From: Panagrolaimus kolymaensis
Taxonomy: Eukaryota; Nematoda; Chromadorea; Rhabditida; Panagrolaimidae
Length of the DNA: 64,000 bases
Reading direction: 5' to 3'
Assembly: GCA_028622995.1 (NCBI GenBank)
Contig: JAJQJQ010000003.1
Coordinates: forward strand, 9,672,001-9,736,000
The notes beneath the pieces were generated by a model. The model was not told where the DNA came from. It ran no database searches and saw nothing but the letters and a program-made list of their open reading frames with translations. Positions 12,545 to 25,200 of this stretch are shown piece by piece. The first letter of the stretch is position 1, and every line of letters begins with the position of its first letter. A program made the translations under genes and the position numbers.

Positions 12545-12787
12545 ACCTTAGATGTTTGATTATTTGAAGGAATAAATGTAAAATTGCTACAGTCTCGTAA
12601 AACTTTTATATTTATAAACAATTCAAATGCAATAAAAATGATAAAAATTAATATATATATATTTGTCTAAATAAACAATTTCACAAAATGTCCAAAAATT
12701 TCTTAACAAGAAATTTTCTTTTAACCTTAAAGAAAAAATTAAAAAAAAAAGCTTTTTAAATGTAAAAATTTAATTTTTGAAAACAAC

Positions 12788-13134
12788 TATGCTGAAGGAG
12801 ATTCTAATTATACTAAATTACCCAAGGTTCAAGCCATCATCGATAAGCTTGATACAAATGCATTTGACTATTGAGAATGGGTTCCAGAATTATCGATGAA
12901 CTTCCAATATGATATCAAACCTATTATTTTTTTTATTATTTCACCATTTTTTAGAGCAGCACATCGCAAAACTCCGGCATCACAAAAATTGAAAACGATA
13001 ATGCTACATTCATTTTCGAAGGATATGGTGAACTTAAAGACGTTTTATATTGTAATAACAATCCCAAATATCCACGGCGTCATTATTATAAAATTAATAC
13101 GCTTTCAACTTATATTACTATACCATTACTATAA
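12788..13134 (+). pseudogene. Decayed protein-coding fragment
   Basis: Protein-like sequence runs through this block but is broken. It opens as YAEGDSNYTKLPKVQAIIDK then LDTNAFDY, hits a TGA, continues as EWVPELSMNFQYDIKP, and after an AT-rich stretch changes frame to NATFIFEGYGELKDVLYC and NNNPKYPRRHYYKIN before a stop at 13132-13134. No GT donor rescues the break. The composition (charged, Pro, Tyr, few homopolymers) differs from the surrounding noise. I do not recognise the parent gene. Confidence 0.4.
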
Positions 13135-13545
13135 AATATTTTGAACATTAATTTGTGATTTATTAACAGAATTTTTTTTACTGTAAAATCCGTTATATAA
13201 TATTTTTAGGATTCAAGAAAAAAAGATTAACTTCAATTTAACATTTATTTTTTAGATTTCTTTTGATAATGTTTATGTAAATTTTTTGTTTTGCTGGGAT
13301 AGAAAGTCTTTAATAAATATAAATAAATTAATTTAAAAAAAATTCTGAAATAACTGATTACATAAAAATCAAAATATAAGTTATTTAAAATATATTTTTA
13401 AACAAATTAAAAATAGTTAGCGGTTTATCATTTATTTAGTTAAATTTAGATGTTTGATATGCTTGAGAAAAAACGCCTATGGCAAAGCCAACTATGAAAT
13501 AACAACCAAGTGTACACCTTGATAAGAGTCTGATTTTTATTGTTC

Positions 13546-13675
13546 TTAAAAGAATTTCTTATTGAATATTGTCATTTTAAATTCCACACAATCTATGTCA
13601 CTCCAATCAACGCCATTTTCAAAAGAGCTGTAGTTAAAAATAAAACGTTTCACATTTCGTAGATATTCAGCTGTA
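13546..13675 (-). pseudogene. Orphan 3' exon, probably a gene remnant
   Basis: An acceptor CCTTTAG directly precedes an open frame reading TAEYLRNVKRFIFNYSSFEN then GVDWSDIDCVEFKMTIF and a stop at 13546. It looks like a real C-terminal exon of a secreted or F-box-associated type protein, but no matching upstream exon is visible in the following kilobase, which is AT-rich. It is therefore probably a relic; a distant 5' exon cannot be excluded. Confidence 0.35.
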
Positions 13676-14788
13676 CTAAAGGCTTGTCATTGTATTTTTT
13701 TTTAAATTACTGAATGTAAAAAGTGTTTTTAATTTTGTACAAAAAAAATAATAAAATAAATCTTTGATAACTTTGGCTAAAAAAAATAAAAATTCAAAAC
13801 AACCCATTAATAAAAAAATAAAACAGTATAAAGTTTTTAAATTTAGAAATGGAACGGCAAGGACCACAAACGTAAAAGTTTTCAGTTTTAGATTCACGAT
13901 TTCTTATTATATGTTTATAAAAGATCTTTGAAATAATGAATTATAGCATTTTTAAGAAACTAGAAGTTGTCATTTATAAAAAAAATTTAAAAATACAATT
14001 AAAGAAATAAGTTTTATCAAAATGGTAAAAAGTATTTAATAAAAAATGTTAACTCAAGTAATGAAAAATAAAAACGAAGTTTTTTACTTCCGTGATTGAA
14101 ATATTATGAATGGCAATTTAGCAACTCTACCAATTTTTTTAATTTTTGGAGGAGCGTTAGCTTGAAAGTGAGCGTTTAAGTAAAACCAATTTTATTCTAT
14201 TTACTAAATGGAAAAAAGATCAGGATCAAGCTTGAAATTATTAAAAATTAAATGTCAAAATAATTCAGATTTTTAACTTGAAAAAGATTTTTGCAAACAA
14301 AAAATTAATTGTATTAAAAGAAAAGCTCTTAATCGAGCGATTATGAATCAAAATATGGCGATCATAAAATTTTGTGGAACAGTGTACTGTAATGAATAAA
14401 ATAATCAATTATTTGCTATACAATCGAGATAAATAATTATTATCATAATTAAATTTACAACATTGTATTTTTAATTTTAAATATGTTAACAAACAAATAA
14501 AAATTGAATCTCAGGTGATATAAATTTTTTAGCGAAGTTACTTACTTCTTGTGAAAATAAAATCTGAAATAAATAAAAAATTATTGTTCAATTTGATTTA
14601 ATAAAAAAGCAAAAAAAAGTTTAAAAAAAACAAGAGCGCTGGAATTTTAAAAGTATTTTTTAACTCCCGACATCGAGCCGAAGAAGAAGTTTGTGAAAGC
14701 AAAACAATACTCTTAAAATATTCATTTACAACTCTGATTAATCTGATGCCATTTAATTTTTTATACTAATTGCTTCTTTTTTATAGGT
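13676..14788. other. Intergenic region, no gene seen
   Basis: AT-rich DNA between the orphan exon and the galectin-like gene. The only long frame (minus strand, about 13676-13897) is Phe/Leu/Lys low-complexity sequence. The last 100 bp probably hold the promoter and leader acceptor (TTTTTTATAG) of the galectin-like gene. Confidence 0.55.
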
Positions 14789-15376
14789 ATGGCGCAAAAC
14801 TTCGTTTTTCTTTTACCAGTTTATCAAGATGTCATCGACACTCCAACGTAAGTCTTTAAAAGCAAAAATAAAATATAATGTGAAATTTTAGAGGATACAT
14901 TCCTCATATTGGCAGAGACTTGTTGGAACGGGTCACGTATGCCAATGGAACTATCCGGGGCGGGTTCTATGGAGGTTCTGCTACTAATCCTCGAATCCGG
15001 CGACATATGACTCAACACTATGGCTTGATCCCTGGATATCAAGCCGTCATATTATTCCACAATCCATGGGAGGTAGCGGACAAAACGTTGGAAATCTTTT
15101 TTCTCAACTTCAACATGTATGTTTTCATGAAAACCATTTGTGCCCTTCATTTGTTTTTTGAAAAAAAAAAAAATATTTTAGGTTAACCAAAGTCGGGGTT
15201 CTTTTGAAGGGCAATTAGGTCGCTTAATAATGATGGACCCAACATTATCCATCCGCTTTTTGATGGTTTTCATCTACACTGGAAACAATCTTAGAGCCGA
15301 TGGATATGTTTTCATTTTACAAGTCTTTCAAAATGGACTTCTTCAAAATACAATTGCTGAAGTCGTCCCAAATTAA
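14789..15376 (+). CDS. Divergent galectin-like protein
   Basis: Three exons (14789-14847, 14892-15072, 15182-15376) splice in phase into 144 residues, the size of one galectin carbohydrate-recognition domain. The order of motifs matches galectins. An N-terminal strand pair precedes GTIRGGFYGGS. ILFHNPWE then stands where galectins have the HFNPR motif, followed by VNQSRGSFEGQLGRL where they have VVxNSxxxxxWGxEER, and by YVFILQVFQNG where they have the final strand and NG turn. Several sugar-binding residues are changed: the Arg of HxNPR and the Trp/Glu of WGxEE are missing, so beta-galactoside binding may be altered or lost. An acceptor lies 2 nt upstream of the ATG, suiting leader trans-splicing. 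There is no classical signal peptide, as is usual for galectins. The donor chosen after HNPWE (GTAGCG) is the weakest junction. Confidence 0.5.
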
Positions 15377-16755
15377 TAGGAAAGGTAAGCTTTTTGTGGT
15401 AAGTTTGTTCTCTTTTCTTTTATTTTCAGCTTTAAAAATGAAAAAATTCGAGCTTTAGAAACATTTACCTTTTTTTTATTCTTTTTTCTTTGTTATCTGG
15501 ACATGGAAACTTTTTAATTACAATAGTTTTCTACGTGCTTTTTTCTTTGCTTTTACAATTATCATAAGATTTGTACAATTTGGAAAGTTTTGTTACTTTT
15601 TGGAATGAATATTTTTGAAAGCTGATTAGATAATTTTCTGAGAAATTAACATAGTTCCAGTAAAAACTTGATTTTGCAAAAAAAAAAGCAAAATATGATG
15701 ATCTTTTTATACGAAAAAACTACCATCAATTTATTTTGAAAAAAGTTTTTAACTACCAGTTACTTTTTTTTTTGGAGAAATTTTTAGTTTATTTAATTTT
15801 TTTTTAGTGTAATGGTTTGTTTTCTTACACTTTTTTTTTGTTTTTCGACCCGTATCAAACAGTGGATGGTGGAGGACACTCCGAAATTACAATGTGATTA
15901 AAAGAAACTATTTTCTTAGATAATTTTTTTCCAAAATAAAAAATATTCTTTTTAATTAATATTTAAAAAAAAGAGAATTTTTTACATTGCAAATATATTA
16001 TCTCTAAAAAAAATTTTCTTAACATATTGAAATCTCAGAGTGTCTGCCCCTTTGCTTAATGAGAAAGGAAGTTTTAATAATAAAATGTTTATATGTATAT
16101 TTAGGTTTCTTGTTTGTCCTGATGTTGTTCTCTTGTTTGTTTATTATCAATAAAAATTTAAAATGAAATTTGTACTTTGTCTATATTCTTGCGAAATGTT
16201 TTTCAGCATCCAACGTAATGGTAGCTTGTATATATATTTTATATGTTTTATTTAATAAAAGTTATTTTTAAAAATTGCTTGATTTTTTCATGTTTATTGA
16301 CATTATTCACAAATCTCGGCCAAACTTTAATCGGAAATAAGACAGAAAAAAACTATATTTGATTAGAATCTCTCATTTTTCTATATACTTGAAAAAAAGA
16401 AAATCAAGGCAAAAAAAGTGTCATCTAAAGACAACGGCGGCTGACCTTAAAAATGTTATTTCTTATAATATCACATAGAATCTTAGCTTTATATGACTCT
16501 TTTTGTGAAAAACCATGCTTTACAAGATATGTGGCAGGCTTTGTACAAGCTATTGTTTTAATCCTTAGAATCATTTAAATATGTTGGCATCAGCCCCCTG
16601 TGTGTGTAACTGAAATAAATGAATAAACAAAAACTCTTTTTTTACTTTCATAACAAATATTGTTTTTGGACTTTTTTAATATTTTATTACAAAATTATAA
16701 GAGACAAAAATAGAATAAATTCTCCAAAAATAATGGTTTTATTTTAGTCAGGAAT
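15377..16755. other. Intergenic region, no gene seen
   Basis: Convergent 3' spacer of 1.4 kb between the galectin-like gene and the second family A gene. It is T-rich homopolymeric sequence without a convincing frame or repeat. Confidence 0.55.
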
Positions 16756-17618
16756 TTAAAGTCCCCGGAATAAGGGTGACACTGATAAATATTCTATTTT
16801 AACGTTGCGAGGTAAGTTTCTAACTTTTTCTTCTGCAACGGTTATCGAATCTTCGTTTGTAGTTACACTAAAAGATTTAATCATATATACATGGCATTTA
16901 AAAAAAAGATTTAAACATACTATATGTAATATGCATTTGGTACCAATATAAGGTATTCGTATATGCTTGCAATGTCTCCATTATCCTTAACAATTTCGTT
17001 TTCAACAAATTCCAATTTTTCCACAGTTTTCGGATTTAAAATAAAAACTACATCAGAAAAAGTTAAATCTTGAATGCGAATTTTTATAAATCGTGCATCA
17101 CATTTGTAAATTTTTGGAACGATTTTATGAAATTCTCGTACGTTTTGTTCAGCAGTATCAAAAAATAAATTATTCGTAATATGTAATTTTTTAAAAAAAT
17201 TGGTTGTTTTAATATAAGAATAACTGCATTTCAAGCTTTGCTGATAAAATCCCGAAACTTTGACGTAGCTTGTAACTAATAGTTGATGGCAGACAATGGC
17301 AGGTGAAGCAATGGCAAAATATTTGCATAATTTTATAAGTTTCATTCTTTGATTTCCGTTTGCGTGGTTATTAATGTAATTAATAATAGGTTTTGGAAGA
17401 TTAAAGTTTTGAGATTTTTGTCGCCGGCTATTTCCAGACATGATAAATGGTTTATAATTCAACTGAGGATTGACATCAAATAAATAAAATCGAAGCTTTG
17501 GTAATTGATTATAACCAGGCATATTTTTGGCACATTCATTTTTTTCTTTTTTATATCGAACCCGCATTTCTTCATCATCAAGAAAAAGTTTGGTATAACG
17601 ATTAAAAATATTTAGCAT
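16756..17618 (-). CDS. Lineage-specific F-box-like family A protein, second member
   Basis: Two exons (17618-16921 and 16867-16756), joined through a 53-nt intron with donor GTATG and acceptor CTTTTAG, encode about 269 residues. The family signature is present: NLPKPIINYINNHANG, then KLIKLCKYFAIASPAIV, and further on IVPKIYKCDARFIKIRIQDL, parallel to IPEKIVYYIAKNPSS / LIQTCKYF / IKKIYRCDLVRLIIHDQKIT in the 11214-12340 gene. It differs by an N-terminal extension of about 80 residues before the F-box-like motif. Only 84 bp separate its start from the 3' end of the upstream minus-strand gene (17703-18709), so the two could form an operon. No signal peptide is seen. Function is unknown; substrate recognition by an F-box-like adaptor is a guess. 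Confidence 0.6.
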
Positions 17619-17702
17619 TATCTAAAATTTAAAATATTGTAAAAATATTTAGCTACAAAGAAAAAATTATGTAGCTCCCATTTCTGAATAGAAGAATGTA
17701 AG

Positions 17703-18709
17703 TCAATTTTTTGGAAAGGTTAACCTCTGCGGAAAATGTTTCATGATCAGGGGATTTTCCGATTGCTTTTTCATCATGATTAAAAAAAAGCTTACTTTAA
17801 CATTTTTTTCTTTCATTATTTGAATGTAGTCTTTCCATAAAATTCTATTTCTATAGTTTACAGTTAAGACAGATTCAATGGGTTGAATAGCAAATTTTTC
17901 TCCTCCATACTTAAACAAATTTTCCATCCATTGTCTTGGGCTATTTTTGTAATTTTCAAAGTTGCATTCATTCACGTGTAAAATTGCTTCTTTATACTTA
18001 TTTTTAATTTCCTCAGGCAATGGACTATCTAAAATAAAAACTTTAGAATAAAGGCTTCGTTAAAAAATGATTTGCTATCTAGCAAAAAAGCCTTTTGTAT
18101 TGTTATTACCACCTACCAGATAATTTATCAAAATCCGAATAAATTAATTTTAAATTTTTTAATGGAAGTGTCAACATAAATTGCAAAGAGCACGGTATTC
18201 TTTCACCTTCTTGGAAAACAACATAATGATTCATATCATAACAATAAAGAAAAGGCATTTCAAAAAAATCCGAATAGGTTATATCTTTTAAGAAAGGCAT
18301 TTCACATAAATAAAGATTTTTGTAGTAAAAATGAGAGAAACATTTGTTAAAAAACTTTAAAGCATTCGTTTTTTCACGTTTTTCAAGTCGACTAAAAATT
18401 AAACTTAAAATAAAAATAAAGCTTTAGCAATCGAAAATAAAAATAAACGAAAGCTGTTGTTTACCTTGCTTGCAATCTCCATAAATCTGGAACCACTGTA
18501 TATTTTTCAGTTAAATTGTCAAAAATTTTGTCTCGTTCTTCTTCATCTTTTGTATTATTATATTCTTGAACAAATTCTTTCAAAACTTTTAAATACGTTT
18601 TATCAAAATCATTTAAAGGAGCTTCGTCAGAAAAATAAAGGACTTCAGTTTCTCCATAAATAATCTCATCAGGAAAAATAAACGTATTTTTTTTAAACAA
18701 TTCCGACAT
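17703..18709 (-). CDS. Uncharacterised lineage-specific protein
   Basis: Three exons (18709-c.18467, c.18402-18113, c.18030-17703) read in compatible phase into roughly 285 residues. The N-terminus (FIFPDEIIYGETEVLYF) and an acidic helical stretch (KEFVQEYNNTKDEEERDK) are followed by an aromatic-rich middle (NKCFSHFYYKNLYLCEMPFL) and a lysine-rich C-terminus. The repeated pattern of a short hydrophobic strand then a helix (LPLKNLKLIYSDFDKL) resembles the leucine-repeat-like tails of nematode F-box multigene families, but I do not recognise a named domain. Its end lies 84 bp upstream of the second family A gene on the same strand. There is no signal peptide or membrane segment. Confidence 0.55.
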
Positions 18710-19280
18710 AGAAAAATATTATAAATAAGTGATTAAAATAAAAAATTGAAAAATTAAAGCAGCGCGCAGTTTTCGTAATAAACCAAAATGAAAATAAATA
18801 CCTAATCCTTACTAAAAATTTATTTGAGAACAAAATGCATCCAAACAAAATAAATGGTTCTTGAAAAGAAAGGTCAGTAAAAGCACATCGAGGCAGACTC
18901 AAATGAAAGGGTCAGAGTTGAGTGGTTTCCTTTCTTGTGAAAAATACATAGGTTTTATCAGATGAATCAACAAGCATTATATTAATTAAAAAAAGTAAAA
19001 AGGCAGCAAAAAGAATACCAAAAAAATAATAATGCTACATTTATTTGTGTAATTGTAACCCAAGTTGATAAATTTTCAAAAAAATGAATTTTATTTTTAT
19101 TCTTTTCAAAGAGATCACCAGAAAAAGAAATTAAAAAAGAAAAACAATTTTAAAGTGTAAGGCAAGATAATTTTCAATTAATTTTTAAGCCATATGTAAT
19201 TTCAAAGTGCTTAAGCCAATATTCCATTGTATCTAAAAATATTTTAAATTTATTAAATCCAGAAAAGTCTAAGTTTTTAT
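18710..19280. other. Intergenic region, no gene seen
   Basis: AT-rich spacer between the 3' end of the myosin gene and the start of the orphan gene at 18709, both on the minus strand. Nothing further can be supported. Confidence 0.55.
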
Positions 19281-22200
19281 TTACTGGTCTTTAGGAGTGG
19301 AATTTCTTAAGGGTCGTAAATCTCCAATGGGAAGGTCACTTTCATCTTCATCTCCAATGGAATCACCACCCATGGCTTCATCATCGGATTCTGAATCGCC
19401 TTCCAATGATATTTCTGAATATAGAGCTGCCTGCAACTCATCAATTCTTTTATTGGTAATTTTTAAATCATTTTGAGCTTTTCGCAAATCTTGTTCATTT
19501 TGATCTGATTCTGCTCTCTAAAACAAAAGAAAATTATTTTAATGTAAATTTTTTTGATTTTGGGGTTTAAAACTAACAGCTTTATCGAGGTCATTAACCA
19601 TTACATCAATTTTCCGCCTTAAATCTTTAACCTGCGATTCAGCTTCCAATCTTTCTTTATATGCTTTTCGAGTAATTTCAATTTCTTTATCTCGATGTTG
19701 TTGAGCTTCGCCAAGTTGATCTTGAGCAGATTCAAGTTCATCCTTGAGTTTTTCAACCAAAGCTTCAGCTCTCTGTTTTTGAGCTGATTCAATATTGTAT
19801 TTAGCTTCAATATCTCGAAGTTTAAGGGTTATTCGATTATATTCTCTAACATCCACGGTGGTATTGCATTTCTTTTGATAATCCTCATTCAAACTTGATA
19901 ATTCTTCGTTTAATTTACGAATGGTTGCTTCTAATTGGGCAATCTAAAAAAATATGCAAATTTTTAAAAGAGTAAAAAAAAATGTTTTGGAATTTAATGT
20001 TTTTTGTTTTTTACTATTAAAATTTAGAAATTCGGAAAAAAATTTTAAAAAATTAATTTTATTTTCAAAATTAGATATTTGATATCAGAAAAAAAACCTT
20101 ACAGTATCTGCTTGAGCTGTAAGAGTAATAGAATCCTGTTGACTTAGTTGAATATGAGCCTTATATTTTTTAACCAATTCTTTAAATTGTTCTTCATTTT
20201 CATCCAATAAAAGTTTCAAATTATTTCTTTCTTTTAGCAAATTCATATTTCTATCATCCACCAATTTTTTGGAGGACATTAAAATTTCCAACTAAAAATC
20301 ATAAATAATATTTTTTTAATATTCTTTTTTGTTAAAAAAATTTCTTACTTGACACCTTAATTCATTAAGTTCATTTTCAAGAGTATTTTTTTCTTTGACT
20401 ACATTTGCTTTGGCAGCTTCAGCATCTTCCAATTCAACTTTTAATTGGCGTAAATGAGATTGGCCGGGAATGGCTTTTCTCTCAGCAGCTATCACAGACT
20501 GAGCATCTCGAAGAAGGGCGAGAGTTTTTTTGTATTCTTTTTTATATTTAGTTGATGATAAATCCAAGACACTAAAAAAAGGTACCGTTAAAAATGTAAA
20601 AAAGCAGGCGATAAAAATATTTTAGTTTTTTAAAAGCAGTCGATAAAATAATTAATTTATTTACCTTTGATGATGATTTTGCATTTGTTTGCTTTCAGCT
20701 TCCAATTGTCTATTTTTAACCATCAAAGAATGATTGGTTTTAGTTAAAGATTCAATCTCTTCTTCAAGTGCCCGATATTGTCGTTGATGGGAAGATCTCA
20801 TCTCCATTATTTCATTTTCACGCGATTCAATTTCACGCTTTTTGTCATTTTTCATTTTGGACGCTGCCATTTCAAGCCGAGTTACATTTTGATTTAATTG
20901 TTGATTGTGTGAAACAACTTCCTCCAATTCTTCTTCCAATTTTTTTACAAATTCTTCTAATTCTCGTTTACTTCGACGAAGGATTTCTTGATCCGCCGCT
21001 GAAGCTCCATCTCGCTGCTCTTCAGCTTCTTTAAGGTAACGCTTGGTTTTGGTTAAATTTGTTCGCAAATCTGTATTTTCTTGGGAAAGTCTTTTAATTT
21101 CTGATAGTTTTGTATTTGTTTTCATTTGAGTTTCTGTGAGGCTTCGTTGAAGTTCGGTGTTTTTATCTTCCAATGATTTAATTATTGCTTCTTTTTGGTC
21201 AATGACATTTTGAACACTAAAAAACAAATAAAATTTAGTTTAAAAAAGCAGGCGATGGAAAAGAAAAAATGTTTACTTTGAATTAGTCCTTTCATATCCA
21301 TCCTGTTTGGATTTCAAATTTGAAATTTCTGTTTGTAAATCTTGTAATTGCTCTATCGCTTTTTGAGCTTTAAATTGTTCAGATATTTGATTTTCTTTCA
21401 AACGAGTTAATTCTTGTTTTAATTCAATCGTTTTTGCATGATTTTGCCATTCTTCATTTCCAAATGTTTTGGGAGTCGGTGAAGCGGCTGAAGCAGAAAC
21501 GCTTGAAATTGATCGACGTTTTTCAGATAAATCTCCGCCTGAAAAAGCATACGATTTAAAAAAACATAAAAAATTGGAAGATTTTTTTAAGGGAAATTTT
21601 TTTATGACACACTACTTGAAGAAGAGCTTGATAAATCATAAAATCCATTGCCACCACTTCCGCCATTATTATGCCGGTAATAATAATAATATTCTCGAAC
21701 AGCTTTTGCCATAATTTTTTTAAACAAAATAAAATACTAACGTAAATTTATTTTTAGAAAATAAATTTGAATTAAAAAAAAGAAACCGTTAAAATTAAAA
21801 TAATTTTTCGAAAAAAAACCATTAAAAAATAAGACAAAACAAAAACGCGTTTATAATTTTAAAAACTAAAAACTTAGATTTGGGTCAAATTAAAACTCAT
21901 CAAAAATAATTTCTTGGGTTTTTGGGATGTTTTCTCCCCTGCTGCGATGGATGGACACCACTACACTCATAATTACATGTAAGGAGATAAAAAAAAAATA
22001 GGAAAATAAAAGAAACATATAAAAAATCTCCTCCGAGAATAAGGAACCCACAAATTAGGAAAAATACGGAAATTATCAACAAAAAAGAAAAAAATGAAAG
22101 AAAAGAGTGATTTAGAAAATCTTAAATTTTATTGGTTAATGAAATTAAAAATGGTTAAACTCTAGAAAAAAATTATTTCTCTTTTCTCTTTCTAGCCTCT

Positions 22201-25200
22201 ATTTTCCAAATAGTTAAGTGAATGATGAGAAGAAGAAAAAAAATTAAAGAATAATATTTTTTTTGTTTAGTTAAAAGCTCATTAACCCACCCTCCTCGGA
22301 GGAGAGAGTGTAAGTGTTTTGCAAAAAATAAGAAAAAACAGCTTCTTTTAATCCGAATTTTGCGTGCGCTATTTTTTTTTGAATTTTCTCTCAATCTTCT
22401 CAGAGAATAAAAAGGAAAGAGAAGGGGCTTTTCGACGCTTCAATGAATTTTTTTCTTTCAAAAAAATAATAAACATTGGTTAGAAAAAATTGAAAAATGG
22501 GATTTAATTAATTAAGAAGTTAGTTCCTTGAATTTTAAAAATTAAATGTAAATAATAAAAGTTTTAAAACATGGAATAAAAAAAATAGGATTTAATTTGA
22601 GTCATTTTTGAAGAGGATGTTTTCTTCTTTTTTGATTCTAATAGTTTTTGACAAATCCAAAATAAGAAATAAATTAAACTAATGTTGTGATTTCAAAAAA
22701 CCCAATAAAACAAAAAAAACTAATTAAAACTCATTAACGATGGAATAAAAAAAAGAAAGCAATTAAAAAATCCCCTAAAAAGGTGACGACGACGGTGGCA
22801 GCAAAATGATTTAATTTGCACTCTTCAACGAAACTCCGAAAAAAAGAAGAGTAGTTGAATTATAAAAAAACGTAAAGTTGCAAAAAATTTTTTTACCTTG
22901 ATCGCGAAGTTTTTGTTTAATGGTTAAAACTTCTTGTTCGAGTCGATTACGCATTTCAGATTCATGCTCCAAATCCAAAGATAAAGCTTGGGAGCCTTGA
23001 GTGGCAGCGCGTAAAAGCTGCTCAAGTTCAGCTAATTTTCCATCAAGTTTTGTATTTTCTGATCGAAGGTTTGAATTAGAAATTTGTAATTGCTGAACTT
23101 TGGTTCGCCATTCTCGACTTGCTTCATCTTGTTGAGATACACCAAGCAAAGGTTTAACTCGAATATATAATTTCCACCAATTCCATTCTCGAACATTTAA
23201 ATAAAGTAATCCATTTTTTTGAATGCATCGAAGTGACATTTCTTGAAGCCTTCGCTTTTCCAGCCATTTCCGAGAAAGATAAAGGCGGCATTCAAGTTGA
23301 AGAGATTCAATAACCCCAGAAAGTTGAAAATCTCTTTTTTCTTCAAGTTCCACAAGGATATCACTCCGCAAAAGAACTTGAGAAATTCCTAATCGATATC
23401 GATGTTCATCAATATCCATGGCTTCAAGAATTTTTTTAACCGCTCCTCGATCATCCAAAGCATCTTGAATATTTTTTGGAGTACTTTGTGACTGAATTAA
23501 GCATTGGAAGCGACGGCGAAAATCTCGGAATGGTAATCGTTCTGGATAACCTAAAATCAAAAAAAAGTTAAAAAAGGAACCCGAAAAAAGCACACGACGG
23601 CAAACCTCGATTGCAAGCTCGAACTGAATCAATTAAAAGTAATGATTGAAGTTGGGATCGAACATATGGAACATCAAAACCATCATTATTATTATTATTT
23701 CCTCCTCTTCCACCGCCACTTGAGGATGATGACATTATATGATTATTACTATTACTTGTCTGATCAGACAAGCCTAAGCTTAAAATAGGTCGTGGTTGAA
23801 TGCAATGTATAAATGTAACTTTTCCACTTCGTTGAATAATTGATATAATGTATTCCTGAAAAAGAAGAATCGAATAATAAAAAATTTAAAACAAGAAAAA
23901 ATAAAATAAAAATCAAAAAGAAATATTTTTTTTGGAATGAAAATGAAATAAAAAAATTTGGAGGAAATGATGATGACTGAGATTACACTTTTTGGTGGTA
24001 CTGCTAGTCCGTATATTAATCTAGCTAAGAAGCATGTAAGCAATGCATCCGAAGGCGATTTAGAAGTTAAACTACCACCAACTAACTTCCACGAGCACGC
24101 GCAAAAAGGAAAGAAAAATCTAGTTTCTCATTTTTCTCATGGAAGCTTAACAAAAAAAAAGAAAGAAGCATGTATCTACATTAAAGATTATTGATGCTTG
24201 GACAACAGCAACAAAAAAAAAGATGGTGGGAATATTCATACAAGCATTTTTTGTACGATTTTATAGTAGCTTTTTTCGATATTTATGAAAGCAGAAAAAG
24301 GTTGCAATTTTATAATTAAAAAAATTGGTTTGATAATATCCAAAAAAGTGTAGACGCATGAAAATTAAAATAAAAGACGCTTAATGAAGTAGAAATAGAA
24401 AATCAAAAAATAAAAATAAAAGAAGCGAGTAAAAAGAAAAAGAGAAAACGGGTCAGATTAATTTAACTGATAGGATGGATGCCCATTTTCCTCCATCTAT
24501 TAAAAAACCAATCATATTAGAAATTAACTTACAATTTGTGCTTCAATGTTATTAAAAAAGCCACCAAGAAGTTTAGGGCCGAATGATTCTTGTTGAACCG
24601 ATTGAGTCATGTGACGAAGTTTGTAAACATTTTCTGAAGAGCTAATTGCACTTCCAGCAAAAATTTCGAGAATGTTTTGTCTGAAAATTTTTTTTTCAGT
24701 TTCACCGATAAAAATTAAACTTTGATTACTTGTTCGAAGTTTTAACAAAAAATGGCACAGTAAAAACTGCGTGGGATGGACGAGCCTCCCGAACCCATCC
24801 TTCCACTGTGTACGAAGTTGGTGAAGTATTATGGCAATGACCAAGGATAAATGCGGATGGATCAGATGGATGTCGACGAATAAGTTTGTTATCTTCAAAA
24901 TGCAATAAAATTCGACTTAAAAGTGATGCATCGCAACCAGCTGGAAACATGGCTTCTTCTTGCAATAAATGCATTAAACCTCGCTCTTCTTCACTTCGTT
25001 GTTCCAAATTTACGCTATTTAACTGCAAAAAAATTAAAGTTTTATTGAGTTTTTAAAAATTAGCAAAAATTATTTTTTAGTTTATTTTAAATATTTTATT
25101 AACAAAAATAATTTGTCTCAAGTTTTTAGAAATTTTCTTAGCAAAATTAAAATTTTAAAAATTTTGCATATTTTTTCTGCATAAAAATTTAAATTAGAAA

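Noticed and set aside
21469..21714. Plus-strand open frame opposite a myosin tail exon
   Set aside because: It is the antisense shadow of the coiled-coil exon and of the alternative start exon.
24681..24729. Apparent frameshift in the myosin XVIII motor domain
   Set aside because: A 49-nt intron (donor GTAATC, acceptor TTTTCAG) joins the two frames as FFVKTSN/KQNILEIFAGSAIS, so there is no lesion.
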